DNA of 64,000 bases from an uncultured Eubacteriales bacterium (GCA_900548625.1 URLO01000004.1:16640-80639); one strand, 5' to 3'; shown: positions 17,780-26,652, numbered from the stretch's first letter. Program-made: numbers and translations. The notes: a model not told the origin generated them from the letters alone.

Positions 17780-18790
17780 CTATTCCGCACTGCTTTCCTG
17801 ACAGTTTTTCAGGACCTCCGCGGCTCTGTCCGGATAGTCCGTGATGAGCGCATCCGCGCCGATGCCGGTCAGATACGCCATGTCCTTTTCAGAATTGACC
17901 GTCCAATACTGGATCGCCAGATCGTGGGCATGGGCATAGTTGATGACCTTCACGATGCCGAGGTTGATACCATAGCTCGCCTTTGCATCGTTGAACGGAA
18001 GCTGAAGCACATCATAAGAGCAGGTGAAGTCCTTTTTGCCGGTCAGCGCGGCAAAATAAAACGTCACCACCTCATCCGGGCTGGCGCTTCGGTGCGTATC
18101 CGGATAGTTCGCCGTGATATAGTCTGCTACCTCGTCCCGGAAACTGCCGATGATGACCCGATCCAGAAGGCCGCGCTCCTTCAGCGTGGCATAAAGCTGG
18201 TCAGCAGCGGCAAGGCCCACGTCCCCGCCGTCCTTGATCTCGATGATGTAGCGGTAGTCTCCGGCAGAGGTCAGGTAATCCAGCACCTCATCGAGAGACA
18301 AAATGCGCAGCTCCTCCGGCACGTCCGCACCATGGAGGTCTGCATAGGGCATTTCGCCCGCGTCGTTTACAAACTGCGCCGCCATGTTCAGTGTCTTGAG
18401 CTCCGCCAGCGTCTTGTCGCGAACCGGAATGCCCTCCGCCCCGAACACATATGCCGCGTCCGAAACGCGGTCGAGCGTACCGTCGTGCGAGAGAACGAGC
18501 ACGTTGTCCGCCGTCATGCGCAGGTCAAATTCAAAATAATCCACCTGAAAATCCGGGTTTTCCACACAGCCCCGGAACGCCGCCATCGTTTCCTCCGGGA
18601 AATCGCCCGCGCCGCTGCGGTGGGCCGAGATCGCGGTCGCGCCGGTGATGAAGGGATTGTCCGTGTCATAGCGCTTGCAGTTTTTCGGGTCGGAGCGATG
18701 ATAAAACTGCGCAAGGCCGACGATCCCAACGACCGCCGCGATGCAAAGCAGAACGAGCAGACATCTGCACAGGATCTTTCTTGCTTTCAT
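17780..18790 (-). CDS. Membrane-anchored glycerophosphodiester phosphodiesterase
   Basis: The 336-residue product has an N-terminal signal anchor (residues 5-27). The GDPD core follows: ISAHRSGAGDFPEET, a catalytic His and the Glu-x-Asp of YFEFDLRMTAD, and LSHDGTLDR with the second His. YIIEIKDGG and the C-terminal IQYWTVNSEKDMAYLTGIGADALITDYPD match the rest of the fold. Such enzymes cleave glycerophosphodiesters or lipoteichoic-acid-like polymers; here the active site should face outside. GGAGG precedes the ATG. The gene appears monocistronic. Confidence 0.9.
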   Translation of the reverse strand: MKARKILCRCLLVLLCIAAVVGIVGLAQFYHRSDPKNCKRYDTDNPFITGATAISAHRSGAGDFPEETMAAFRGCVENPDFQVDYFEFDLRMTADNVLVLSHDGTLDRVSDAAYVFGAEGIPVRDKTLAELKTLNMAAQFVNDAGEMPYADLHGADVPEELRILSLDEVLDYLTSAGDYRYIIEIKDGGDVGLAAADQLYATLKERGLLDRVIIGSFRDEVADYITANYPDTHRSASPDEVVTFYFAALTGKKDFTCSYDVLQLPFNDAKASYGINLGIVKVINYAHAHDLAIQYWTVNSEKDMAYLTGIGADALITDYPDRAAEVLKNCQESSAE

Positions 18791-18948
18791 GAAAACATTC
18801 CTCCGTGGTGCGTCATTTTGTCTTTACGGAAGGTATCATAGCATATTCCCCCGTTTTTGTCATGTAAAAAAGGCTTTACAATCCGCCGCGTCCTCCGGAT
18901 ATGCTGCGCCGGACAAGCGCTTTGCAGCGTTCGCGCCCGCAGGCTCAT

Positions 18949-20202
18949 TCACTTTCTGCCGGAGGTCTTGTCGTGCGCATCGGTGAAGCGGCCATATTTT
19001 TTCTTCATTCTCGCCTCGTACTTTCCGACCTTTCGCGTGGCGGAGCGGAGGATCAGAAATGCCGCCAGCACGATCCCTGCCGCGACAGCCGCGACCCAGA
19101 GATAGTCCGTCCAGACGACCGCCGTGCTGCCTGCCTCCTGCTCCTTTTCTGCAAGAGTCGTCTGCTGTGCGGCGGCGAGAAGCGCCTCCTGACGCGCCGC
19201 CTCCTCGGCGGCCACGCGCTCGGCTTCCTCCTGTGCGGCCTTTTCTTCAGCAGCCTTGCGCTCAGCTTCCTCCTGTGCAGCCTTTTCCTCGGCTGCCTTG
19301 CGCGCGGCCTCCTCGCGCGCGGCCTGCTCTGCGGCCTGACGCTCTGCCTCCTGCTCGCAGGCGGTGCGGTAATCCGTATAGTCCTTCAGCAGCCGCGCCG
19401 CATCTCCGCAGAGCACCTCGCCCCCGGACGGGCCGGCAAACAGCGTGTAGACCGCCAGAAGGAACGGCTGCTCGGCATAGATGATGCCGACGTCGTTTTC
19501 CGCGCCCTCGAAGCTGCCATACTTGTGCGCGACCTCACATTCGGTCACATCGCGGCGGAAATAGCCGTTCTGCGGGTTGGCCTGCTTCATGTAGCCGATC
19601 ATTTCTTCATAATCTTCCGCGTTTTCATAGAGCTTTTCGAGCGCTGACATCATCATGCGCGTCGAATAATAGTTGTCCATGTAATACTTCGGATCGATCT
19701 GTTCATTCTCCATGCCAAAAACCGTCAGCATGGCGTTTTTATACTGCGTAAAATTACCGATGCGGTAGAGCATACCGTGCGCGATCTCATTGTTCGACCA
19801 GACGATGGTCTGATAGTGGCACTCGTCCAGATCACAGTTTTCCGTGATCTGTGTTTCCCCGGTGAGACTCCCCGCGCGCTGAAGGTCATAGTAATACATG
19901 TTGAGCGGCAGCTTAAAGGTGCTGGCCGCGACCATCATACAGTTTTCGTTGAAGTCATAGCGCTCCCCGGTGACGGTGTTGTAATAGGATAGTGCAAAAT
20001 TGTCTTCGCCCACCCCGTTTTCCGCCATAAAATCCGCCATGATCTCTGCAAGCGTCCTGCCATCGAAGCGGTCAGCATACGGGATCTCCACCGGCTGAGA
20101 GAGGGTCTCCTGCTCGATGGCGCAGGCGGCAGGCATGGCAGACAGCAGCAGCGTCCCTGCAAGCAGTCCGGCTGCCGCGCGGCCCAACAGTTTTTTCAGC
20201 AT
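18949..20202 (-). CDS. Beta-lactamase-fold serine hydrolase with coiled coil and C-terminal membrane anchor
   Basis: The start chosen is the ATG at 20,202, preceded by GGAGG; this gives a good signal peptide (LLAGTLLLSAMPAACA). The frame is open for 35 further codons upstream without such a site. The 417-residue protein has ASTFK (Ser-x-x-Lys), WSNNE in place of the SDN motif, and HKYGS where class A enzymes have KTG. It therefore belongs to the beta-lactamase/transpeptidase-like family (PF13354 type). After about residue 285 comes a ~90-residue Glu/Ala/Lys-rich helix with repeated AAEEKAAQEEAERK units, then a membrane segment (VWVAAVAAGIVLAAFLIL-like, about 365-385) and a basic cytoplasmic tail. 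It may act on cell-wall peptides; activity is unproven. Confidence 0.75.
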   Translation of the reverse strand: MLKKLLGRAAAGLLAGTLLLSAMPAACAIEQETLSQPVEIPYADRFDGRTLAEIMADFMAENGVGEDNFALSYYNTVTGERYDFNENCMMVAASTFKLPLNMYYYDLQRAGSLTGETQITENCDLDECHYQTIVWSNNEIAHGMLYRIGNFTQYKNAMLTVFGMENEQIDPKYYMDNYYSTRMMMSALEKLYENAEDYEEMIGYMKQANPQNGYFRRDVTECEVAHKYGSFEGAENDVGIIYAEQPFLLAVYTLFAGPSGGEVLCGDAARLLKDYTDYRTACEQEAERQAAEQAAREEAARKAAEEKAAQEEAERKAAEEKAAQEEAERVAAEEAARQEALLAAAQQTTLAEKEQEAGSTAVVWTDYLWVAAVAAGIVLAAFLILRSATRKVGKYEARMKKKYGRFTDAHDKTSGRK

Positions 20203-20308
20203 TCCATTCCTCCACGCGCCGCTTGCCGCAAACGGGCACGGCGCAGATTTCACGTATTTCCTATGGATTATAGCGCCTGTGCCTGGAAATAGCAACCCCG
20301 CGGCCAAA

Positions 20309-20343
20309 AAGCGGCGCGGTCTCTTTGCGAGACGGCGCCGCTT
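20309..20343 (-). terminator. Terminator of the FAD protein gene
   Basis: AAGCGGCGCGGTCTC pairs with GAGACGGCGCCGCTT, one mismatch, just past the stop of the minus-strand gene. Confidence 0.65.
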
Positions 20344-20352
20344 CTGAAATAT

Positions 20353-21726
20353 TTACGCTTCCTGCTCAGCGATGTAGCGCGCGACATAGACGCCGCTTGC
20401 CGATGCGTGCGACAGCGAGTGCGTGATGCCGCTGCCGTCGCCGATGATGAACAGGCCCTTGTGGCCGGTCTCCAGATTGTCGTCGACCGTGACCTCCATG
20501 TTGTAGAACTTGACCTCGACGCCGTAGAGCAGCGTGTCATCGTTCGCCGTGCCCGGCGCGATCTTGTCGAGGGCATAGATCATCTCTATGATGCCGTCGA
20601 GAATACGCTTCGGGATGACCAGAGAAAGGTCTCCGGGCGTCGCCGTGAGGTGCGGGGTGACGAAGGACTTGGAAATGCGCTTGGGCGTGGAGCGCTGGCC
20701 GCGGATGAGGTCGCCGAAGCGCTGCACCATGACGCCGCCGCCCAGCATGTTGGAAAGCCGCGCGATGGACTCGCCGTAGCCGTTGGAGTCCTTGAAGGGC
20801 TCGGTGAAATGCTTGGAGACGAGCAGCGCGAAGTTCGTGTTCTCGGTCTGGCGGGCAGGATCCTCATAGCTGTGGCCGTTGACGGTCACGATGCCGTTCG
20901 TGTTCTCATGCACGACCGCTCCCTTCGGATTCATGCAGAAGGTGCGCACCAGATCCTGATATTTTTCGGTCTTATAGACGATCTTGCTCTCATAGAGCTC
21001 GTCGGTCAGGTGCTTGAAGATCTCTGCCGGAAGCTCCACGCGAACGCCGATGTCGACGCGGTTGGAAAGCGTCCCGATGCCAAGCTCAGCGCAGACGCCC
21101 TCCATCCACTTGCTGCCGCTGCGGCCGACGGAGATGATGCACTGCTTGCAGGTATGATTTCCCGCATCGGTCACGATCTCATAGCCGCCGTCCTTCTCAA
21201 GGACCTGGCGCACCGGCGTGCGGAAGTGGAAATCGACCTTCGGATCGAGCTCTGCAAAGAGGTTTTCCAGCACGACATAGTTGATGTCCGTCCCGAGGTG
21301 GCGCACCGACGCGTCGAGCAGGTGCAGCCCGCATTGCAGGCAGCGCGTCTTGAAGGCGCTGTTCGAGGTGGTGTAGAGCTTTGTGCCCGCACCGCCGTGC
21401 GTGACGTTGATCTCGTCCACGTAATTCATCAGCTCCAGCGCCTGCTTTTTGCCGATGTGCTCATAGAGCGTGCCGCCGAAGTCATTGGTGATGTTGTACT
21501 TGCCGTCGGAGAACGCACCTGCGCCGCCGAAGCCGTTCATGATCGCACAGGTCGGGCAGCCGATGCAGTGCTTCACGTTCTTGCCGTCAATGGGGCACTT
21601 GCGCTTTTCCAGCGGCTGTCCCTCCTCAAATACGGCGATTTTCAGCTCCGGACGGAGCTTCGCCAGCTCATAGGCGGAGAAAATACCGCCGGGGCCGGCA
21701 CCAATGATGATCACGTCATATTGCAT
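20353..21726 (-). CDS. NAD(P)/FAD-dependent oxidoreductase
   Basis: The 457-residue product begins MQYDVIIIGAGPGGIFSAYELA, a dinucleotide-binding GxGxxG loop. A cysteine-rich stretch follows (KCPIDGKNVKHCIGCPTCAIM), then NGFGGAGAFSDGKYN. A late IIGDGSGITHSLSHASASGVYVARYIAEQ closes the FAD domain. This is the widespread uncharacterised FAD-dependent protein family near the Rossmann flavoproteins annotated as COG2509. The reaction is unknown. AAAGGAT precedes the ATG. It is a single-gene unit with its own terminator. Confidence 0.85.
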   Translation of the reverse strand: MQYDVIIIGAGPGGIFSAYELAKLRPELKIAVFEEGQPLEKRKCPIDGKNVKHCIGCPTCAIMNGFGGAGAFSDGKYNITNDFGGTLYEHIGKKQALELMNYVDEINVTHGGAGTKLYTTSNSAFKTRCLQCGLHLLDASVRHLGTDINYVVLENLFAELDPKVDFHFRTPVRQVLEKDGGYEIVTDAGNHTCKQCIISVGRSGSKWMEGVCAELGIGTLSNRVDIGVRVELPAEIFKHLTDELYESKIVYKTEKYQDLVRTFCMNPKGAVVHENTNGIVTVNGHSYEDPARQTENTNFALLVSKHFTEPFKDSNGYGESIARLSNMLGGGVMVQRFGDLIRGQRSTPKRISKSFVTPHLTATPGDLSLVIPKRILDGIIEMIYALDKIAPGTANDDTLLYGVEVKFYNMEVTVDDNLETGHKGLFIIGDGSGITHSLSHASASGVYVARYIAEQEA

Positions 21727-21883
21727 ATCGTTTATCCTTTCAGAAATTCAGAAAATAGAACGCCCTGGGGCGGAATTTGCCTCTGCACAATATTTTTTAT
21801 TGTAACAAATATTTCGCAAAACATCAAGCGCATGTTTCCCTTCCGGCGGTATTATAAAATCTGCGGTCTGCTATAAGCGCCAC

Positions 21884-21957
21884 GCAGTCTTTTCAGACGC
21901 GAACCAAGCCCCGAGGTTCGCGCTTGAGAGCTTGCCAAAAAGTCTTTCCGACAAGCG
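21884..21957 (+). repeat. Partial copy of the ~220 bp hairpin repeat (right end only)
   Basis: The stretch GCAGTCTTTTCAGACGCGAA through GAGAGCTTGCCAAAAAGTC matches the right end of the element at 33,193-33,420, including the hairpin GCGAACCAAG...GGTTCGC. The left two-thirds is missing. It lies next to the hairpin that ends the DHHW gene. Confidence 0.65.
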
Positions 21958-21958
21958 C

Positions 21959-21991
21959 AGCGCCCGAACGGCTTTGTGCCGTCCGGGCGCT
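21959..21991 (-). terminator. Hairpin downstream of the first DHHW gene
   Basis: AGCGCCCGAACGGC pairs with GCCGTCCGGGCGCT 15 bp after the minus-strand stop. There is no good T-tract, so termination is likely but not certain. Confidence 0.5.
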
Positions 21992-22005
21992 TTGGGTATC
22001 ATGCC

Positions 22006-23106
22006 TTATTTGATCGTTTCACTGCTGTTGAGGACGGGCGTGCTGTATAAAAACAGGACGTCCTTCCCCGAAAAATCGACCCACTTGCCAAGCCGCGCGG
22101 GCGCGATGTAGCGGATGTCGATCAGGGTGATCTTCGCATAGCCCTCTGCCAGCAGCGGTGCGAGGCTGCTGGCAAACGAGTCACGGAACACGATCAGCTC
22201 ACGCCCGGTCTTGGCGTGCGGATTTGTGATCGTGAGCAGCGACTTTGAGCCGGAAAGGAACAGCGCATAGGCATCGTTTCCCTCGGCTGCCGCAAGGTCG
22301 TAGACAGGAATCTCCGTGTCCGTCTCATAGTCGTAGACCGTGCAGCCGCGCAGGATGTCGTTTTCCAGATAGCAGAGCGTGTCCGGTGCAAGCGGCAGCG
22401 CCGACTGCCCGCAGTAGACGCCGTAGAACGGCGCGTCCAGCGTCTTTGTCTCATACTGCGCCGTGAGCGTCACACCCATGTTTTCCGCCAGAAGCGCCGC
22501 CGCTTCAGTGAGCATCTCCTGCCGCCAGTGGATGTCGGTGCGGTAGTAGCAGTCGAGTGTCAGCGCGGGCGTGAGATCGATGCAGTCCGCATACGGCATT
22601 TTCTCACAGACCGCGCTGACAAACGCCGCGTAGTCCATCGAGGGATAGCCGTTTTTCGCTGCAAGAAAATAGTTTTTATCCGGGATGGGCGCAAAATAGA
22701 CGTGCCCGGCATTGCCCTTGAGGTAATTCTCGTAGATCCACGCGAAGCGCTCCGCCGCGTGCTCCACAGACGATTCGTTCATGGGATAGTCGAGCTTTGC
22801 AGCGCAGCCGTCCGCGAGATAGATGCCGTGGTCGTCCTTCTGGCCGAGCGCGCCGCGAAGCGTCCACGCCTTGAGCCGCCGAAAGCCGTCACGCAGTGGA
22901 AACTGATCCTGCGATGCGCTTTCAAAGCCCGTCATATAGCTTCCGTTCAAAACCGCCTCCGCCGAGAGCTTCGGCATCTGCGCAAGCGCTCTGCGCTCCG
23001 AGGCGGAGACCGCGTCCGCGGGCTTGAGGACGTTCCACACTGCAAGCCCGAACAGCAAAACGCCTGTCAGGACGAGCACGGAGCACTGTCTTCGTTTTTC
23101 CGTCAT
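22006..23106 (-). CDS. DHHW-family (AlgX/AlgJ-like) SGNH acyltransferase partner, cassette 1
   Basis: The 366-residue product has one N-terminal membrane anchor (about residues 10-27). An extracellular domain follows with ERRALAQMPKLS, DQFPLRDGFRRLK, a Tyr-Arg-Thr-Asp-Ile-His-Trp motif (the DHHW motif with Ile for the first His), and VFRDSFASSLAPLL with the likely Ser. This family works with MBOAT proteins to O-acetylate exported polysaccharide or wall polymers, as AlgJ and AlgX do for alginate. The gene starts 12 bp after the MBOAT stop, so the two form one operon. Confidence 0.85.
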   Translation of the reverse strand: MTEKRRQCSVLVLTGVLLFGLAVWNVLKPADAVSASERRALAQMPKLSAEAVLNGSYMTGFESASQDQFPLRDGFRRLKAWTLRGALGQKDDHGIYLADGCAAKLDYPMNESSVEHAAERFAWIYENYLKGNAGHVYFAPIPDKNYFLAAKNGYPSMDYAAFVSAVCEKMPYADCIDLTPALTLDCYYRTDIHWRQEMLTEAAALLAENMGVTLTAQYETKTLDAPFYGVYCGQSALPLAPDTLCYLENDILRGCTVYDYETDTEIPVYDLAAAEGNDAYALFLSGSKSLLTITNPHAKTGRELIVFRDSFASSLAPLLAEGYAKITLIDIRYIAPARLGKWVDFSGKDVLFLYSTPVLNSSETIK

Positions 23107-23118
23107 ATCCGTCCCTCC

Positions 23119-24516
23119 TTAAAAGCGGAAATACAGGAACGGGTTGAACGACCCGTCCACCAGAAACGCCGTGCAGACGGCCAGCAGCGCCGCAAGTGCC
23201 AGCGGCTCAAGCACGCCGAGCAGCCCTGCACCGGTCTTGCTGCGTCCGGCGGCCTCTGCGAGCTTTTTGGGCAGCGGCGTTGCACCGACAGCCGCCAAAA
23301 TCAGCAGCACCGCATTGCTCCGCAGCAGATACAGCGCCTCCTGACTGACCGGAGGCAGCCCCGCACCGAACAGGGCTTTGAACGTTTTGAGTGCCTCCGT
23401 CACGCTGGACGCGTCGAACAGCACAAAGCCGAACAGGACGAACAGCAGCACGTAGATGTGCCCAAACCAGCGGTTTTTCTTCAAAAACGGCAGCAGCCAC
23501 AGCTTCTCCACCGTCAGCAGCACCGCAAACAGCAGCCCCCAGAGGACGAAATTCCATGCCGCGCCGTGCCACAGGCCGGTCGCCAGCCAGACGATCAGGA
23601 TGTTCAAAAGCTGCCGCGCCTTGCCCTTCCGGTTGCCGCCCAGCGGAACATAGAGATAATCCCGGAACCATGAGCCGAGCGAGATGTGCCACCGCCGCCA
23701 GAACTCCGTGATGCTGCCTGCAATATACGGATAGTTGAAGTTCTCGGAAAATCGGAAGCCGAAAACGCTTCCAAGTCCGATCGCCATATCACTGTAGCCG
23801 GAAAAATCGTAATAGATCTGGAGCATGAATGCGGCGGCATAGAGCCATCCGAACAGGACCGATGCGTCCTGCGTCGTTTTATAGGCGCTCGCCAGCGAGC
23901 CCAGCAGATTTGCGATCAGGATTTTCTTGGAAAGCCCGATCACGAACCGCCGCACACCGTATGCCGCGCCGGCACATGTGTGCGTGCGCGATCCAAGCTG
24001 CGCCGCAATGTCGGAATACCGGACGATCGGCCCCGCGATGAGCTGCGGAAACATGGCGATGTATGCCGCAAGGTCGATGAAATTGCGCTGCGCCGGGACC
24101 TCGCCGCGATAGACGTCGATGAGGTAGCTCACGATCTGGAAGGTGTAAAAGCTGATGCCGATGGGCAGCGCGATCTTCAAAAGCGGCACCGAAAGCCCGG
24201 TCAGGGCGTTCAGATTCGCGATCATAAAATCAGCGTACTTAAAATACGCGAGCATCGCAAGGCTCAATACCACGCCCGCCGCAAGGCAGAGCTTTCCGCT
24301 GCGCCGCTCACGGCTCTTTTCGATCAGCAGGCCAAAAACGTAGCCCTGCATGATGGAAAAAAGCATCAGCAGCAGGTATTTCGGCTCGCCCCAGCCGTAG
24401 AAAAACAGGCTCGCCAGCAGCAGGACGCTGTTTTTCAGTTTTTTCGGAGCTGCGAAATAGACAAGCAGCACGCAAGGCAGAAAATAATACAAAAACGGGA
24501 TACTGGAAAACAGCAT
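23119..24516 (-). CDS. MBOAT-family O-acyltransferase (AlgI/DltB type), cassette 1
   Basis: The 465-residue, highly hydrophobic product has about ten membrane segments. It carries the family hallmarks ISFYTFQIVSYLIDVYRG, PQLIAGPIVRY, YYDFSGYSDMAIGLG and WHISLGSWFRDYLYVPLGGN. The invariant His is in ATGLWHGAAWNFV. MBOAT proteins of this group pass acetyl groups across the membrane to a partner that modifies an exported polymer. It is first in a two-gene unit with the DHHW protein. The chain ends in FLYFRF, as does the paralogue at 34.9-36.3 kb. Confidence 0.92.
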   Translation of the reverse strand: MLFSSIPFLYYFLPCVLLVYFAAPKKLKNSVLLLASLFFYGWGEPKYLLLMLFSIMQGYVFGLLIEKSRERRSGKLCLAAGVVLSLAMLAYFKYADFMIANLNALTGLSVPLLKIALPIGISFYTFQIVSYLIDVYRGEVPAQRNFIDLAAYIAMFPQLIAGPIVRYSDIAAQLGSRTHTCAGAAYGVRRFVIGLSKKILIANLLGSLASAYKTTQDASVLFGWLYAAAFMLQIYYDFSGYSDMAIGLGSVFGFRFSENFNYPYIAGSITEFWRRWHISLGSWFRDYLYVPLGGNRKGKARQLLNILIVWLATGLWHGAAWNFVLWGLLFAVLLTVEKLWLLPFLKKNRWFGHIYVLLFVLFGFVLFDASSVTEALKTFKALFGAGLPPVSQEALYLLRSNAVLLILAAVGATPLPKKLAEAAGRSKTGAGLLGVLEPLALAALLAVCTAFLVDGSFNPFLYFRF

Positions 24517-24530
24517 AACAGCAGCCTTTC

Positions 24531-24576
24531 AAATCAAAATTGCGCCGCGCAGGCGCCTTGGCACGCTGCGCGGCGC
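24531..24576 (-). terminator. Terminator of the lipoprotein gene
   Basis: GCGCCGCGCA pairs with TGCGCGGCGC; on the minus strand the stem is followed by AATTTTGATTT. Confidence 0.65.
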
Positions 24577-24611
24577 GGAACGTTCGGTTTACGCGATATT
24601 CCGCCCGTATG

Positions 24612-25241
24612 TCAGACGATGGGGTCCTCGCTGACGATCACGGTGTCGGGATACGCCTCGGCGAGCTTATCGCGGAAGGTGTTGACCAGCTCCTCATCGC
24701 CAAAGACCTCAACGAGATATCCGCCGACGCTCGCCACGATCAGCTTGTCGGGGAAGCCGCACATCCACTGCTTGTTCATGACGTACTCCTTCACATCGGC
24801 AGCCACGCTCTCGGCGTCGGCAGCGTCCTTCAGACGGAACGCGCCGCAGGTGAAGGTGTTGGCGTTCATCATGTGCATGAGGGATGCCGCGTCGTCGATC
24901 TTCTCGACATCTGCCTGCGGGAAGCTCAGCAGATACTCGACGTCCTCCGGCTTTGCAAGGCCGACCTTGCCGGGTGCGTCGTCCTTCATGTTGGCCTCGT
25001 CATAGTCGCCGCCGGCAGCAGGGAACTTATCCTCTTCTGCGTACTTTGCCCACACCTCGTTCAGAAGCGTCAGCGCGTCGGGGATCTTTACGGTTTCTTC
25101 CTCAGGCTTCTGATCCTCAGTCGTCTGATTTTCCGTTGTCTGATCCTTATCCGTCTGGTCCTCAGCCGGGGCCTTTGCCGCGCACGCGGCAAGCGAGCAG
25201 ACCGTCAGGACGGCAAGCAGAAGTGCAATTACCTTTTTCAT
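24612..25241 (-). CDS. Lipoprotein of unknown function with Thr/Gln/Asp-rich linker
   Basis: The 209-residue product has a signal peptide ending in a lipobox (CSLAAC, Cys20), then a low-complexity linker of repeated DQTTENQTTEDQK type (about residues 26-50). A folded ~155-residue domain follows, containing DVEYLLSFPQADVEKIDDAASLMHM, a single CGAF and QWMCGFPDK. The domain resembles clostridial DUF4358-type lipoproteins (alpha/beta, ending VASVGGYLVEVFGDE); that family name is tentative. The neighbouring acetylation cassette lies just downstream on the same strand, but a terminator separates them. Confidence 0.75.
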   Translation of the reverse strand: MKKVIALLLAVLTVCSLAACAAKAPAEDQTDKDQTTENQTTEDQKPEEETVKIPDALTLLNEVWAKYAEEDKFPAAGGDYDEANMKDDAPGKVGLAKPEDVEYLLSFPQADVEKIDDAASLMHMMNANTFTCGAFRLKDAADAESVAADVKEYVMNKQWMCGFPDKLIVASVGGYLVEVFGDEELVNTFRDKLAEAYPDTVIVSEDPIV

Positions 25242-25435
25242 AGTGTCTTATCCTCCAATTTGTTTCTGCGGTGCGGATCGTCCGCACCGTTCTTCATGAC
25301 GACTTTTCGCAGCATCCGTTGCAAAAAATCTCGCGTATTGTAGCGTATAATTGTAAACATTTTGTGAACACGGCGTTGATTCTCCGCGCGCTCTGTGGTA
25401 TAACAGTCCGCAGAGAGAGAAAGCGAGGGATCGTT

Positions 25436-25981
25436 ATGCAGATGCAACTGACACAGGGCCGTCCGGACAGCCCGGAGGGGCGGCTTTCCAAGGAGCTTGC
25501 CGTCTATGACCTGCTGGACAGACTGGGGATCGACTATCAGCGCGTTGACCACGACGCCGCATTCACGATGGAGGCCTGCCTCGAGGTAGACACGCTGCTG
25601 GCGCCTGCCGTCATGTGCAAAAATCTTCTGCTGTGCAACACGCAGAAAACGCGGTTTTATCTTTTGATGCTCGGCTGCGACAAGAAATTCCGTACAGGAG
25701 AGATCTCCCGCCAGATCGGCAGCGCACGTCTTTCCTTTGCACCGCCCGAGCCGATGGAGGAATACCTGGACATCACGCCCGGCTCGCTGAGCGTCATGGG
25801 ACTGATGAACGACCATGAAAATCATGTCCGGCTGCTCATTGACGAGGACATCCTTGCATCCGCATTGGTGGGCTGCCATCCGTGCGTCAATACCGCAAGC
25901 CTCCGTCTTTCCGTGCGGGATCTGCTTGAGAAATTCTTGCCCGCCGTCGGCCACGATTATACGCCCGTTCACGCATCCTGA
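25436..25981 (+). CDS. YbaK/ProX-type prolyl-tRNA deacylase
   Basis: The ATG at 25,436 follows GAGGGA; upstream codons in the frame lie in an AT-rich promoter region. The 181-residue product has YDLLDRLGIDYQRVDHDAAFTMEAC, VMCKNLLLCN with the conserved catalytic-pocket Lys, LSFAPPEPMEEYLDITPGSLSVMGLMND and CHPCVNTASLRLS. These mark the ProXp-ala/PrdX group of trans-editing enzymes that hydrolyse mischarged Ala-tRNA(Pro). The ProS-type prolyl-tRNA synthetase in this window lacks an internal editing domain, so a freestanding editor fits. Confidence 0.88.
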   Translation: MQMQLTQGRPDSPEGRLSKELAVYDLLDRLGIDYQRVDHDAAFTMEACLEVDTLLAPAVMCKNLLLCNTQKTRFYLLMLGCDKKFRTGEISRQIGSARLSFAPPEPMEEYLDITPGSLSVMGLMNDHENHVRLLIDEDILASALVGCHPCVNTASLRLSVRDLLEKFLPAVGHDYTPVHAS

Positions 25982-26004
25982 CACCATTTTATAAGCAATT
26001 TGTA

Positions 26005-26228
26005 CGCCTGTCAAAGCCTTTTGGCAAACTCTCAAACGCGAACCGCGATGCTGGGTTCACGTTTGAAAAGGCTGCACCCGGCTGCGCGCATAATTTGTGC
26101 GCGATTTGCGCACAAATTCCACACTTGCCGGGCGTTTTGTGTTTTGCCCGAGGTACACGCCCCCGGACAAAACAAATTGACACTTTATTCGCGCCTGCGG
26201 GCGCGAACTCTACGAGGTTTTGACAGTC
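26005..26228 (-). repeat. Copy A of the ~220 bp multi-hairpin repeat
   Basis: Read on the minus strand, this matches the element at 33,193-33,420 nearly end to end: the left end GACTGTCAAAACCTCGTAGA, the pairs TTTTGTCC/GGGCAAAA and TTTGTGCGC/GCGCACAAA, and the right end GGTTCGCGTTTGAGAG. Its first hairpin has a different sequence but still pairs (TTCGCGCC with GGCGCGAA). It lies between the deacylase gene and a terminator at 26,233. Confidence 0.8.
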
Positions 26229-26232
26229 TGGC

Positions 26233-26267
26233 ACGCCGCCGCATGGGGATCCTGCGGCGGCGTTTTT
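26233..26267 (+). terminator. Terminator next to repeat copy A
   Basis: CGCCGCCGCA pairs with TGCGGCGGCG and is followed by TTTTT. It probably ends transcription from the deacylase gene after the repeat. Confidence 0.7.
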
Positions 26268-26378
26268 CATTTTTCCGCATTTGCTTCTGACTTCTCTCAT
26301 GAATGCGCAGACGGCGCAGTTTGTGCAGCTCATCGAATACCGCTCATATTTTTTGTCGCTTTTTGTCCATTCCGCTGA

Positions 26379-26407
26379 TTGTTTTCGTCGATTTAAAGTG
26401 CTATAAT
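26379..26407 (+). promoter_or_regulatory. Promoter of the aromatic amino acid transporter operon
   Basis: TTGTTT (26,379-26,384) and TATAAT (26,402-26,407) are separated by 17 bp. It lies about 80 bp before the leader peptide start. Confidence 0.72.
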
Positions 26408-26489
26408 TTGCATCACAGAAGTGAGGACGAGTCCTCCATGGAATCTGGCCCCGCGTGAGCGGACGTCATCAGGAAAGGAAGCGACAGCC

Positions 26490-26639
26490 ATGATGCGCAA
26501 TGCAGCTGCTCTCAACAATATGCACGCAGTATCTCTGTCCGGCCGCTTCTATTATTATGCGCAGGTCTGCTTTGCAGGCCTTTATTTTGCATGCCTGAAT
26601 ACGTCCGGCCGGAGCCAAACGCCCACACCAGATTTCTGA
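26490..26639 (+). CDS. Tyr/Phe-rich leader peptide (49 aa) of the transporter operon
   Basis: AAAGGAA lies 9 bp before the ATG. The 49-residue peptide has a dense aromatic stretch, RFYYYAQVCFAGLYFACL, with three successive TAT codons at 26,550-26,558 and three Phe codons nearby. Tandem regulatory codons before a terminator are the mark of a ribosome-stalling attenuator. The arms TCCGGCCG (26,538-26,545) and CGGCCGGA (26,606-26,613) flank the Tyr codons and can pair, and a terminator follows at 26,653. The peptide itself is probably not functional. Confidence 0.7.
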   Translation: MMRNAAALNNMHAVSLSGRFYYYAQVCFAGLYFACLNTSGRSQTPTPDF

Positions 26640-26652
26640 TCTATGGAATGAA

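Noticed and set aside
26410..26640. T-box riboswitch before the amino acid transporter
   Set aside because: No GGTGG-ACCGCG-type T-box sequence is present; the Tyr-rich peptide with a terminator explains the region better.
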